From Rhizophagus clarus (lineage: Eukaryota; Glomeromycota; Glomeromycetes; Glomerales; Glomeraceae): 64,000 nucleotides of DNA. Under the pieces are notes generated by a model. The model saw only the letters and a program-made list of their open reading frames with translations, did no database searches and was not told the origin of the DNA. Location of the stretch: contig BLAL01000062.1 of the NCBI GenBank assembly GCA_015698045.1, forward strand, positions 434,001 to 498,000, read 5' to 3'. Shown one piece after another: positions 53,174 through 62,879 of the stretch (the first letter of the stretch is position 1; each line of letters begins with the position of its first letter). Position numbers and translations under genes: made by a program.

Positions 53174-53972
53174 CTATTCATTAGTTGAGGTGCTTTTTTC
53201 TTCATGCTTCTGCCTCACCATTATCTCTTTTTGCAGGTTTAGGGGAGTGTCAAACCTTAGACGGATTGTAAGGGGATCATCTTTCGGCCTAGTGAGATCA
53301 AATACAACAAACTCACCTTTACGAAGGTAGCTATTAATAACCATAGATACATTTTTTACATCATCAGTATAACGTCTAATGATCTTGAAAATATCTTCAT
53401 GTGAGCTATCTGAGTTAAAAAGTACTAAGTGTGAGTTGTTTTCACAAATAAATATAGGGATTTTGTGATATTTTTGCACTACATATACACATGAAATATT
53501 CTGATGTCGCCCATTCCCAAAAAATTGGCTGATTTGATTTTGTATATATTCTGGGGCTAGACATACTGTATATCCTCAAAAACAATTACTGTGCTTCGTT
53601 CTGGTGAAAATGCTCTAACACTAGGAATTTTTTCTGGCGATATATAGCTAAATTGTATATTCTCATAGTAAGGCGCTTTTGGATCTTTTGAAATTATGCC
53701 ATACATATATCTTACAAATGCTCACTTCAGCTCATCAGGATAATAACCGCAAACTATCAAATCATCACATGCAATATATCTAGAGTCATACGAAGTGCCT
53801 TTTGGCCCTTTCTTACTTTTACATATGTATTCAGCTTTAGTACCAAGAAAAAGATTTCCCAAGATATTAGTCTTATCTGATCCACTCGTTCCAATGACTG
53901 GCATTCTGAAAGGCCATGATGGACTTGCAGGATGAGATTGAATTCAGGATGATTCGTGCTTTGTGGCCTCAT
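53174..53972 (-). pseudogene. Packaging-type P-loop ATPase of a Maverick/Polinton-like element, broken
   Basis: A Walker A motif (GTSGSDKTN; the usual Gly before Lys is Asp here) and a Walker B-like VIVFED strand are visible. They are followed by sensor/arginine-rich parts near IIRRYTDDVKN and an ending rich in Lys/Glu. The FtsK/HerA-A32 group packages virion DNA. Frameshifts near 53900 and 53560 and an in-frame stop near 53719 make it a pseudogene. Its ATG (53970-53972) overlaps a TGA of the upstream membrane-protein gene in an ATGA arrangement. It is transcribed in the same direction as the integrase. Confidence 0.6.
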
Positions 53973-54029
53973 TCATATCCATAAGGTAAAGTTTCATAGG
54001 GGGTAGTCCTGCACTGGTCAAAATCGATG

Positions 54030-54330
54030 CTATCGAGTACATATCAGGTACATATCGGGTACCTGATATGTACCCGATATGTGTAAAATATGTGTATGCT
54101 ATTTAATAATACTACACATATCGGGTACCCGATATGTACCCGTCAGATGCAGAAAATCGGTGACATATAACATACATATCGGGTACATTTCTCATACATA
54201 TTGGGTAGTTAAATATTGGTTACATATCATAGATTTATTGGGTACCCGATATATTTTAAAAAAATATCAGACAGATATTATACACTTATCGGATAGTGCT
54301 AATAAATATCCTATATATACCTGATATGTA
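54030..54330. repeat. Left subterminal repeat array of the CACTA-like element
   Basis: About ten degenerate copies of ACATATCGGGTACCCGATATGT or its half occur in both orientations. Such motifs bind the element's own DNA-binding protein in other CACTA elements. Confidence 0.75.
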
Positions 54331-54559
54331 TCCTATTTGTATTTGAAATATAAGCATAATTTCATAATTTTCACATATCAAATAGCCAAAAAGTATAGCA
54401 TTTATGGGGCATTAATAGTAGTAGATTTATAATTTAAATACAATTGTAATTTAAAAACAATTTAATTCATTTAATTGTAATTACTGAAAGTTTTATTTAT
54501 ATTTTCAATCGATAATAAAAAAAAATATTATACAAAAAATATTATAAAAAAAATTCACT

Positions 54560-54860
54560 ACTCTTTACACAAATTTACAATTAATGTTCACTTTTTGCTT
54601 GTTTTCATTTCATTATATCTATTCAATTTGAAAGAAAGTAAAATATTAATAATAAAGTGTTAGTATGAATATTAGTAGAAGTGTTAGCAAAAGAAAAGGA
54701 ACGTTAATAAAAAAATTTTTACATTAGAAAGTGTTAGTATTAATGTTAGTATGAAAGTTAGTAGAAGTAGAAAAGGAACGTCAATAAAAAAAAATATAAA
54801 GTATAAGTATTAATGTTAGTGTTAATGTTAGTAGAAGTGTTAGTAAAAGTAAGAAATAAA
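54560..54860. repeat. GTTAGTATTAAT-type minisatellite
   Basis: Short units based on GTTAGTA(TT)AATGTTAGTAGAAGT are repeated irregularly inside the CACTA-like element. Confidence 0.6.
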
Positions 54861-54935
54861 AAATGTTTAATAGTAGAACATTGTTAGTAGGAATGTTAGT
54901 AGGAGGAAACACATTAGAAAAAAATATTAATAAGA

Positions 54936-55506
54936 GTGTTAACAGAATGGAAAAAGAAATTTCAACAAAAAATGTACCTTTGTATTTATTTTTTAGAAAA
55001 ACCAATAAAGTAAAAAATTCGATAGTAGAACATTGTTTAGGACGTTAGTGAGAAGAAATACATTGGAAAAATATATTAATAAGAGTGTTAAGAATAACAT
55101 AATAATGGGAAAAGAAATTTCAATAAAAATATACCTTTATCTTTATTTTTTAGACAAAAACAATAAAGTAAAAATTTGAGAGAGAGAGAAAAAAGTTTTG
55201 AAAAAAAAACGATAAATAAATAATTAAATCGTGATCGTGCAATCACATGATCAACAAAATTATCAATTTTTATTGGTTATTTGGGTAATATTATAAATAA
55301 CATAATAATGGGAAAAGAAATTTCAACAAAAAATATATCTTTATCTTTATTTTTTAGACAAAACAATAAAGTAAAAATTTGAGAGAGAGAGAAAAAGTTT
55401 TTGAAAAAAAAAAAAAAAATATGATAAATAAATAATTAAATCATGATCGTGCAATCACATAATTAACAAAATTATCAATTTTTATTGGTTATTTGGGTAA
55501 TATTAT
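54936..55506. repeat. Tandem duplication of about 203 bp, two full and one partial copy
   Basis: Units contain AATGGGAAAAGAAATTTCAA, a GAGAGAGAGA block and a stretch reading CGTGCAATCACAT. Full copies start near 55093 and 55296; a diverged partial copy precedes them. No coding sequence is seen. Confidence 0.75.
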
Positions 55507-56275
55507 ATTCAGCCACATCAGTTACAAAATCAGTCACCTATCAAATGCACAAGTCAATATTAGCGAAGAAGCACAAACTTGATTATTCACTATTCATGCT
55601 CAACTTGAGTTGATAAAATTATTAAAAAATCACTGATTTTATTAAATTTATCAGAATTTTTATACCTAATTAAAGATGATTAAATTAAGTTTTACTACCG
55701 ATTTCATTATAACGTTACCAACTTTTTTGTTAATCTTGGATATTTTATTTTGAATTTAAATTGTTCGCTCAAGATCTTTGTGTAATGTATTGTAGATCTG
55801 TAATTGTTTTATTTGTAGTCTATAATTGGCAAAAGCTTATTATAAACCAAAATAAAAAACACTATTTATTTACGTATCTGTATTATTAGATTTTACCTTT
55901 TTTAGATTTGATATATAATTAAAAAGAAGACCTTTATCTTGATATTTTGGAATCACGATCATAACAATTGACTTTAGGTCGAGTTAAACTTGTTCATTGT
56001 GATTGATTGTATTGTAGATCTGTATCTGTATTATAATTAATATAAAGAAGACAGATCATAACAATCATGACATATTTGAGAAATTAGAACAATTTACGTA
56101 AATGTTTTTGAAGGGTAATTAATATAATAATACAAGGTGATAAAAAATTGTTTATAAAAAGAGGTTTCATCTTTTTTTTCTTACAATAAATTTGTTGTCG
56201 TTATTTTTACTATATATTCTTTTTCTTAAAATTTGTTGCCGTTATTTTTTATTATTATATATTCTTTTTCTTAAA

Positions 56276-56883
56276 ATGCCCGCAAATTGGACTGATGCAA
56301 TAACTGAATATTTAATAAGATATAGGAGGTAAAAAATTAAATGAAAACTAATAAATAACTTTGATCAGATTCTAGTTTTTTTTTCTCTTACGTTTCCTGA
56401 TCTAAAAATTAAATAAATAATGTAAAGGAGAAGGAACAACTACTACCATGACATACCCAGGAGGGACCGCTCTGAATTCTGGAAGAGCCTAGCTCAAAGA
56501 ATTTGGAGACAGTTCCGCATGAGGTTCACTGGCCAACAGGTAGAAAGAAAGTGGAGAAACTTGGTTAGGAATTTTAATGTTAGTAAAATAATAATAAATC
56601 ATAAAAAAAAAAATAAAAAAAAATAAAAAATTAATAGTATTAACATTTTTAGAATTTCTGTGAATGGAGGAATGGTGCGCGAAATGGAAGGTAGTCCCGG
56701 GAAGGAGAAAGATATTATAGGCAGTTCCGCACAAGATTTTGGGACAGACCTGGTAATTATTAAAAATTTTTTTAATTTATATTTAAGTTATTTAAGTTCT
56801 AAATTTATATATATTTCTTAGGGAACCACCACAGTCGTAGGCGGTGTAGAAACACTGCGCATCAGCGGTCTCAGAATCCGTAA
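56276..56883 (+). CDS. Myb/SANT (MADF/trihelix)-like DNA-binding protein of the CACTA-like element
   Basis: Four exons in consistent phase (56276-56328, 56428-56578, 56653-56752, 56822-56883) encode about 120 residues. The start reads MPANWTDAITEYLIRYR. It is followed by RSEFWKSLAQRIWRQF and TGQQVERKWRNLVRNF, the helix spacing and Trp pattern of Myb/SANT-like domains that bind transposon ends. The C-terminus is Arg/His-rich. Exon 3 holds one in-frame TAG (56692-56694), so the copy is a pseudogene unless splicing avoids it. GTAAAT at the stop codon could instead be a donor linking this gene to the mini-exon array at 57571. Family resemblance is by pattern only. Confidence 0.5.
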
Positions 56884-57570
56884 ATTATATTTTTTTATTT
56901 TTATTTTTTTTTATTTTGTATTTTTTATATTTTATTTTTATTTTTATTTTTTATTTATATTTTTATTATTTTTATTATTTTTATTATTATTATTTTTTAT
57001 TTTTTATTATCTTTTATTATTATTATTTTTTATTAAATATATATATATTTTATATAGTCATCTAATTATTATTTTAATATTTTTACTATTTTATAATTTG
57101 AAATTAAAAAATTCGACCTCAATTATAAGTAATTAAAGCTTATTATAATAAATTGCTTTTATTCAATAAACATTCATTTTTTTTTTATTAAAGTATTAAT
57201 TAAATAAACAATTTGTCATCATATATTATATAATATATTGTAATGATGAAATGTCTCCAATAAATTTTTAAAAAAGGTACATTTAGACATGACAGATCTA
57301 ATACTGCTGATTCTTCCAAAATGTTACTAAAATCTTTCCATAGATCAAATTGAGAGAACTAGTCTATCAATTTACAATATAAAATCTTGAAATAATCTTT
57401 CACATTTTCAAAATACATGATCAAACTCATTTTTGCTAAACTGCCGAAACCTTTTGGCGTTTACATGCAATAGTTTCAGCATTTTAATTTAATTTGACGA
57501 TTATTGATTATCATGATCAATCTATTTTTACGGTTTTCTAAACCATGATTTTTTTTTTATTTTTTTTTAG
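56884..57570. other. Spacer between the Myb/SANT-like gene and the mini-exon array
   Basis: This is A/T simple sequence (56890-57050) followed by about 500 bp of ordinary AT-rich DNA. It may be one long intron. No gene is seen. Confidence 0.4.
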
Positions 57571-58188
57571 GTTGCTGGACTCCCAGACTTGGAATATAAG
57601 TTGGAAGGGGTGGAGAAATTTTTTTTAATATTAAAGAAACGTTACTAATGTTTCTTTATTTTTTTTAGGTTGCCAGCCTTCTTGGACGAACTGGACTTGG
57701 GAAATGTAAGTTGAAAGGGTGGTGATTTTTTTTTAATATTAAAGAAACGTTACTAACATTTCTTTCTTTATTTTTTTAGGTTGCCGGCCTTCTTAGACGA
57801 ACCAGACTTGGGAATGTAAGTTAGAAAGGGCGGGGGATTTTTTTTTAATATTAAAGAAACGTTACTAATGTTTCTTTCTTTATTTTTTTAGGTTACCGGC
57901 CTTCTTGGACGAACCGAACTTGGGAATGTAAGTTGGAAAGGGTGGTAATTTTTTTTTAATGTTAAAGGAACGTTACTAACATTTCTTTCTTTATTTTTTT
58001 CAGATTGCTGGACTCCGGACTTGAAATGTAAGGAGGGAGGGAGGGATATTTTTTGAATATTAAAGAAACAGTTTTAACGTTTCTTTTATTTATTTTAGGT
58101 TGCAGTTTCCCTTGTTTCTCTTGATCCTAACGTGATCACGATTAAGAAAAGTTTGAGCAAACTTTTCTTAAAATTGTATTATAAATGA
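57571..58188 (+). repeat. Tandem array A of miniature exon-intron cassettes
   Basis: Six exon-like units start at 57571, 57669, 57780, 57892, 58004 and 58099. Regular units are 36-37 nt (GTTGCCGGCCTTCTTGGACG, then ending CTTGGGAAT). Each follows a T-rich tract plus AG and precedes GTAAGT. The introns of about 75 nt contain GTTACTAAY, a canonical branch site, inside arms AAAGAAAC/GTTTCTTT. The first unit has lost its GT donor, the fifth is shorter (24 nt), and the last runs to a TGA at 58186-58188. Period is about 112 bp. The reading frame is not certain: phase 0 and phase 2 are both mostly open. Confidence 0.75.
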
Positions 58189-58439
58189 CTGTAACTTTTT
58201 TATTAATTTATTGTAATAAAATACGTAATAAAATAAAAATATTAATAATAATAATTATACTTTTAAACACTTTACAAAAAATTTATAAACTTGATAATAC
58301 ATTCAACAAATAAGACAATAAAAATTTTTTAACTACATTAAACGAATTAAAAATTTCTAAAAAGAAAAATCTATAAAGAAAGTAAACTCTAAAAAATTTC
58401 TTAATACGTTATATAATATGAAATCTAACATATTAAAAT

Positions 58440-58668
58440 TTGTATCACATATCAGGTACCTGATATGTGTAAGATAGAACTGTGCCTGATATATATTAAA
58501 TAACATATCGGTGACCAATAGTTTAGATATCAGGGTCTTGGTAATTAGGCATATTTTGAAGTGTAATAAATCGGGTACCCGATATGTAAAAATACCCAAT
58601 ATTTATCTGATTAGCCACTGATATATAAGTCCTCGATATGTACCCGATAGAATTGATTTTGACCAGTG
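58440..58668. repeat. Right subterminal repeats and terminal inverted repeat of the CACTA-like element
   Basis: Degenerate ATATCGGGTACCCGATATGT copies run up to the terminal repeat ending GATTTTGACCAGTG at 58668. Confidence 0.75.
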
Positions 58669-59054
58669 CTGTCTTTTGGTTCTTCTGCGTATTGGGTTGG
58701 GGATCCATAACTATAATTTCTATTTAAGGGTATTTTATAGTTCAGAATATTTTTTGTTTGCTTTTCACAAACTGAATATAGACGAGAAAACACGCGGTAT
58801 AGGATGTATATGATTAGTAATACTATTGCGAAGATGAATGCATACTGAAAAAATAAGGAATCAGATTTCTCATTAGCCGGAGCTTGAATTACTTTGTGAC
58901 CTGCAGTAATGGGTAATATTAAGGGATCCCTTTGGGGGCAGGTGAGATCAGGATTAGTGATACCATTATCTTTCTCTAACCCACTAACACTTGAAGGTTC
59001 ACTTTGACCAGAGGCGCTTAGGCATGATAGGACTGGGAAAACTAATAATAGAGG
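58669..59054 (-). pseudogene. Single-pass membrane protein of the Maverick-like remnant, split by the CACTA-like insertion
   Basis: The open frame begins at 59054, just after a TGA, and has no ATG. It starts with a hydrophobic signal-like stretch (LLLVFPVLSCLSASG), then a Ser/Pro-rich extracellular part. A transmembrane segment follows (FFQYAFIFAIVLLIIYILYR), then a cytosolic tail. The frame enters the CACTA terminal repeat at 58668. Reading instead from 58669 directly to 54008 stays in frame and stops at the TGA at 53969-53971, which overlaps the ATPase start. The start is probably lost by frameshift. I do not recognise the family. Confidence 0.55.
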
Positions 59055-59468
59055 TCACCGGACAATAGCAAATTGGTAAGTTTACCCAAATTAAAAATAT
59101 TTTGCATAAGTAATTGACTTAAAAATCTAACAATCCTACACAAAAATGTCTGAAGAATATAATGAACCATAAATTATTCTTGTAAAATTAATATTAACTG
59201 AGATCATTAAATTTTTCGAAAAAATTTTTATAATAATGCGAACCACTTTTAAAAAAATTTATTAATTATGCGAACCACCCTTTTGTATTACACAAAATAT
59301 ATAAAAATTTAAATTGAGTGTATAAATGGCAAATTTAACTCTAACCTTAAGCAGATATTATTAGTCCACATATTTTGGCTTCATTAAAAATTGAATATAT
59401 CAAAAATTTAATCAACTTTACTAGTGTGCTGGGTGCTACAGTAACTTCGATTATAAGATTTTCCGGTC

Positions 59469-60227
59469 CTAGCATGATTTCGTCCCTCCAACCACTTCAG
59501 ACTCGCTGGATGTTTTTTGAGTCTGCTTGGCTAAACAAGCATTAGCTGATCCCTTTAGGTTCGCTTCTTGAAGGAGAGAATTTCTTTTTAACAAGGCATA
59601 TTGCAATACCTCTAGTAAATCTTCCTTAGCAATTTTTTTTTCGATTTCCTTCACTTTATTTTCGAGTCCAAGCTCATAGACAAGACTCTTTAAATTATCA
59701 TCAATCCAATCAGGTAATTTTGAATCTTTCTGTTTTCCCGGTGTTCCTGTTACCTCTTCCATTACATCTGAATCAAAGAAAGATGTATATAGTAGAGAAT
59801 CCTCCTGTTCTACTTTCAGATCTTCCAACTTACCTTTCAATTCACTTATTTTAGCTTTAAGAGAGAGAATCTTGATCTTGTCAAGGGATGAAGCTTTCTG
59901 TGCCAAAGTCGCTTCTTTCTCCAGTATTTTAATTAAGGATTTGAGTGATTTGATTTCGGCAGAATATTTCTCTCGCTCTGCTTTACGCTCAGTATGGGAT
60001 AACCGTTCAGAAGATCTAAGCCTAGTATTGGTCGCATTCAGCTGGTTAATCTTTTTATTAGCATTAGCTTGAACTAGCACAAGATCCTTTTTTTGCTTTA
60101 AACATACATTCTGCAGGTCTTTATAATCATTAGCAATATCAGAAGCAGTTTTGATGCTACCGCGCAATGCTTTCTCAAGTTCTAATTCACAGATGCTACC
60201 AAGCCGTCGACCTGGAGAGATGTTCAT
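59469..60227 (-). CDS. Coiled-coil protein, unknown
   Basis: An intact intronless frame of 252 aa is present. Residues about 15-150 are strongly heptad-like and charged (KKINQLNATNTRLRSSERL, KAEREKYSAEIKSLKSLIKI, LKAKISELKGKLEDLKVE). A second helical region lies near 185-230. No transmembrane segment is seen. It lies on the same strand as the split membrane protein, ATPase and integrase, and may belong to the same element as a structural or accessory protein; that is inference. The lack of stops contrasts with the decayed neighbours. Confidence 0.55.
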   Translation of the reverse strand: MNISPGRRLGSICELELEKALRGSIKTASDIANDYKDLQNVCLKQKKDLVLVQANANKKINQLNATNTRLRSSERLSHTERKAEREKYSAEIKSLKSLIKILEKEATLAQKASSLDKIKILSLKAKISELKGKLEDLKVEQEDSLLYTSFFDSDVMEEVTGTPGKQKDSKLPDWIDDNLKSLVYELGLENKVKEIEKKIAKEDLLEVLQYALLKRNSLLQEANLKGSANACLAKQTQKTSSESEVVGGTKSC

Positions 60228-60486
60228 TGGACATATTTTTTTTTCAGCTTAATCATTAGTATATTTAAAAAATATGAGCAAAATTTCTGGATCGAATGAA
60301 CCGAGTGTATCGAATACATCGAATGCACCAAATGTACCAAATATATACTGAATAAACTGAATCTATCAAAAATTAATTGGTAATACCGAATATTTATTGA
60401 ATTTATACCAAAAAACTACTGAAAATATATCGACTACATATTGATTATTTTTCGAAAATATATTTTTTCTAACTATTTGTAAAAAA

Positions 60487-60957
60487 ATGATTTGGTATTT
60501 GCGCTCAGATGTGACCCATCTATCAGCTGAAGATATTCAGGATATTATTAAAGATAAAAATTCAATGAAACGGGCATCAGAAGTTATGGCTAATAAATAT
60601 AAAATATCAACACGGCTGGTGTATCAAATTTGGAGAGATGCTCACCCACCAATAGACTCTAAAGACATAAAACCATTATCAGAAAAACCTGGTTCGACTC
60701 AGCAAGCGGATCCTGTAGAATGCAATATTATTTCTGGAAGTAAGATAAAAAAGACCGGAGGAAAGAAACCCAAGTCCAAGTCTATTCACATATCTAATAC
60801 TAAGGATTTATGTAAAAATAAAAATGGAATACCAGAGGCAAAAAAAGAAATTATTTCGCCTACTGAATCCTCTGAAGATGTCTTGGATTTGTATAAGAGA
60901 ACTAGTTCTGAAATAGAAAAATTTAGAGCATCTGGTCATCCTATTATTCTCAAATAG
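60487..60957 (+). CDS. Small HTH-like DNA-binding protein, unknown
   Basis: An intact intronless frame of 156 aa is present. The N-terminal 55 residues fit a homeodomain-like helix-turn-helix (LSAEDIQDIIKDKNSMKRAS, then ANKYKISTRLVYQIWRDAH). A Lys/Ser/Pro-rich linker and a short helical tail follow. Such domains occur in transposon-borne DNA-binding proteins. It is divergent from the coiled-coil gene (259 bp between starts) and probably belongs to a mobile element. Confidence 0.5.
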   Translation: MIWYLRSDVTHLSAEDIQDIIKDKNSMKRASEVMANKYKISTRLVYQIWRDAHPPIDSKDIKPLSEKPGSTQQADPVECNIISGSKIKKTGGKKPKSKSIHISNTKDLCKNKNGIPEAKKEIISPTESSEDVLDLYKRTSSEIEKFRASGHPIILK

Positions 60958-61091
60958 TCATTCATCCTATTCAATCTGACTGCACAAACTATTATAGTAT
61001 CCTATGATTTTCAAATTCGATTGAATGCTAGAAAATAATGCCTTTTCGAGCTCTTTCATACGAATTGCCATATCCTCATAACTCATGCAGT

Positions 61092-61313
61092 TTACATACT
61101 TTTTTTTAAGTCCCTATCACCAGTCAGGCTAGAAGAATCGGTGGATGCTTGATCCTGCTCCTCTTTTGGTAGATCCTTGACTACCGGAGCCTTGCTAAAG
61201 GTTGGGATAATGTAAGCTTTCCCATGTAACTTCATTTGGAATTGATTTTTATTTGGGTTGAGGACATCTTGAACTTTCCTAATCCATGTCATACCTAAAC
61301 ATATACAGGTCAA
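61092..61313 (-). pseudogene. Fragment of an unknown mobile-element protein
   Basis: A frame of 73 aa is present, with normal composition only after the GMTWIRKVQDVLNPN start region. It is Lys/Glu/Ser-rich towards the end. The upstream side runs into simple repeats, so the 5' part is probably missing. Confidence 0.3.
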
Positions 61314-61334
61314 ATGAAAAAAAATTGGAATTTG

Positions 61335-61510
61335 CTTTATTTTAATATGCTCTTGCCGATTTTTATATAATTCTGCCGATTTGTATATAATTGTGCTGAT
61401 TTTTATATAATTGTGCCAATTTTTATATAATTGTGCCGATTTTTATATAATTCTGCCGATTTTATATTATTCTGTTAATTTTTGTATAATTCTGCCAATT
61501 TTTCAATCAA
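61335..61510. repeat. Minisatellite, unit about 23 bp
   Basis: About seven copies of TGCCGATTTTTATATAATT(CT/GT) occur in direct orientation. They resemble subterminal repeats of a DNA transposon; no terminal repeat is confirmed. Confidence 0.75.
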
Positions 61511-62027
61511 ATGATCGTCAGTTTTGTCATTTTTAATTGGCTGGCTATACAATTACATCATTTGTTTATTGATTTATTGATTTTTTTTTATTTTTGCTTA
61601 TTACATTTCATTTTTTTCCTTCTGCTCATTTACAAATAGAAAAAAAAAGTAACTGTTAGAATGCATTTCTTTAAATAAAAAAAACAAACAAACAAAAAAT
61701 TAGTACACACTACTGAAATGCCGTCATCCAAAGAAGCCGTCAAGCGAAACCTACAAATAAAGAAAAAATATATACAAATGTTAATAAACGTCTCCTTAAA
61801 TAATAAAGATAAAAAGAAAGTACCTTAAAAACCAAAATGCCACAGTTCCAAGCGAAAACTACAAAGAAACATTAGAATGTTTCTAAAATAATTTAGTTTC
61901 CGGGATGTAGTCTTTTTAGTCTTTAGGTAAGTTTCAAACAAACCTTTTTTTTCTTTTTTTTATGTAAGTTTTGAAATTTTTGAAACTTTTTTTTAGGAAA
62001 CGTGTTTTACTAATGTTTTTTTTGTAG

Positions 62028-62826
62028 CTTCTGGTCTTCGATTCTTGGACGATAGGCGTAATTAATGTAAGTTTCGACTTTCAAAACTTTTTTTTAGGGA
62101 ACATTTTACTAACGTTTCCATCTCTTTTTTTTGTAGCTTCCGGTCTTCGATTCTTGGATGATAGGCATAATTAATGTAAGTTTCGATTTTCAAAACTTTT
62201 TTTTTTAGGAAACGTTTTACTAATGTTTCCATCTTTTTTTTTAATTTAAAAAAACGAATTTTTTTTATTTAATTTTAAAAAAAAACAAATTTTTTTTTAT
62301 TTAATTTTAAAAAAAAACAAATTTTTTTTTATTTAATTTTAAAAAAAAACAAATTTTTTTTTATTTAATTTTAAAAAAAAACAATTTTTTTTTATTTAAC
62401 TTAAAAAAAAAACGAATTTTATTTTATTTTTTTTTTTAATTTAAAAAAAATTCTTAGCTTTATTGTAAAAACAGCGAGTTTCGTGTTAAAGAAATATTCT
62501 AATGTTTCTTTCTTTTCTCCATTTTTATAGAGAGGCGAATTGACAATAGAAACGTACTAATGTCCCTTTTTTTTCTCCTTGGATGATGGGCGTAATTAAT
62601 GTAAGTTTTAAAGTTTTTTTCAAAACTTTTTCTTTTTGTTTTTTAGAAAATGTTTTACTAATGTTTCCATCTTTTTTTTGTAGGTTCTGGTCTTCGATTC
62701 TTGGACAATGGACGTAATGAATGTAAGTTTCGAATTTTCAAAATGTTTTTTTTTCTTTTTTTTTAGGAAACGTTTTACTAACATTTCCAACTTTTTTTTT
62801 TGCAGGTTCTGATCAGACGTTTTTAG
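62028..62826 (+). repeat. Tandem array B of miniature exon-intron cassettes
   Basis: Exon-like units of exactly 39 nt lie at 62028-62066, 62137-62175 and 62684-62722. A degenerate unit ends at 62600, and a last unit starts at 62806. Each begins (C/G)TTCYGGTCTTCGATTCTTGG after TTTTTTTTGTAG and ends AAT before GTAAGTTT. Introns are about 70 nt and contain GGAAACGTTTTACTAAYGTT, a branch site in a hairpin. The array is interrupted by an A/T minisatellite at 62230-62455. In phase 0 the units read LLVFDSWTIGVIN and variants. Exons and introns are related to array A. Confidence 0.75.
62230..62455. repeat. A/T minisatellite, unit about 32 bp, inside array B
   Basis: About six copies of TTTATTTAATTTTAAAAAAA-n-CAAATTTT are seen. 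Each copy is itself inverted-repeat-rich. It expanded within the intron following the 62137-62175 unit. Confidence 0.8.
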
Positions 62827-62879
62827 TAATTAGGCTTCTTTACAAGTATGTTTCTTTTTATTTCATTTTATTTTCATTT

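Larger units (their letters stand above)
54012..58668. mobile_element. CACTA (EnSpm)-like DNA transposon, 4657 bp
   Basis: The ends are inverted repeats starting CACTGGTCAAAATC and continuing to TACATATC, about 35 bp with three mismatches. They are flanked by the 3-bp direct duplication CTG (54009-54011 and 58669-58671). CACTR termini, a 3-bp target duplication and arrays of short subterminal repeats are the hallmarks of the CACTA superfamily. Subterminal repeats here are copies of ACATATCGGGTACCCGATAT on both sides. No TNP2-type transposase is recognised, so the element is probably non-autonomous. It interrupts a membrane-protein gene of the Maverick-like remnant. Confidence 0.75.

Noticed and set aside
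54012-58668. PIF/Harbinger or Tc1/mariner assignment
   Set aside because: The 3-bp duplication is CTG, not TWA or TA. CACTG ends with subterminal arrays fit CACTA better.
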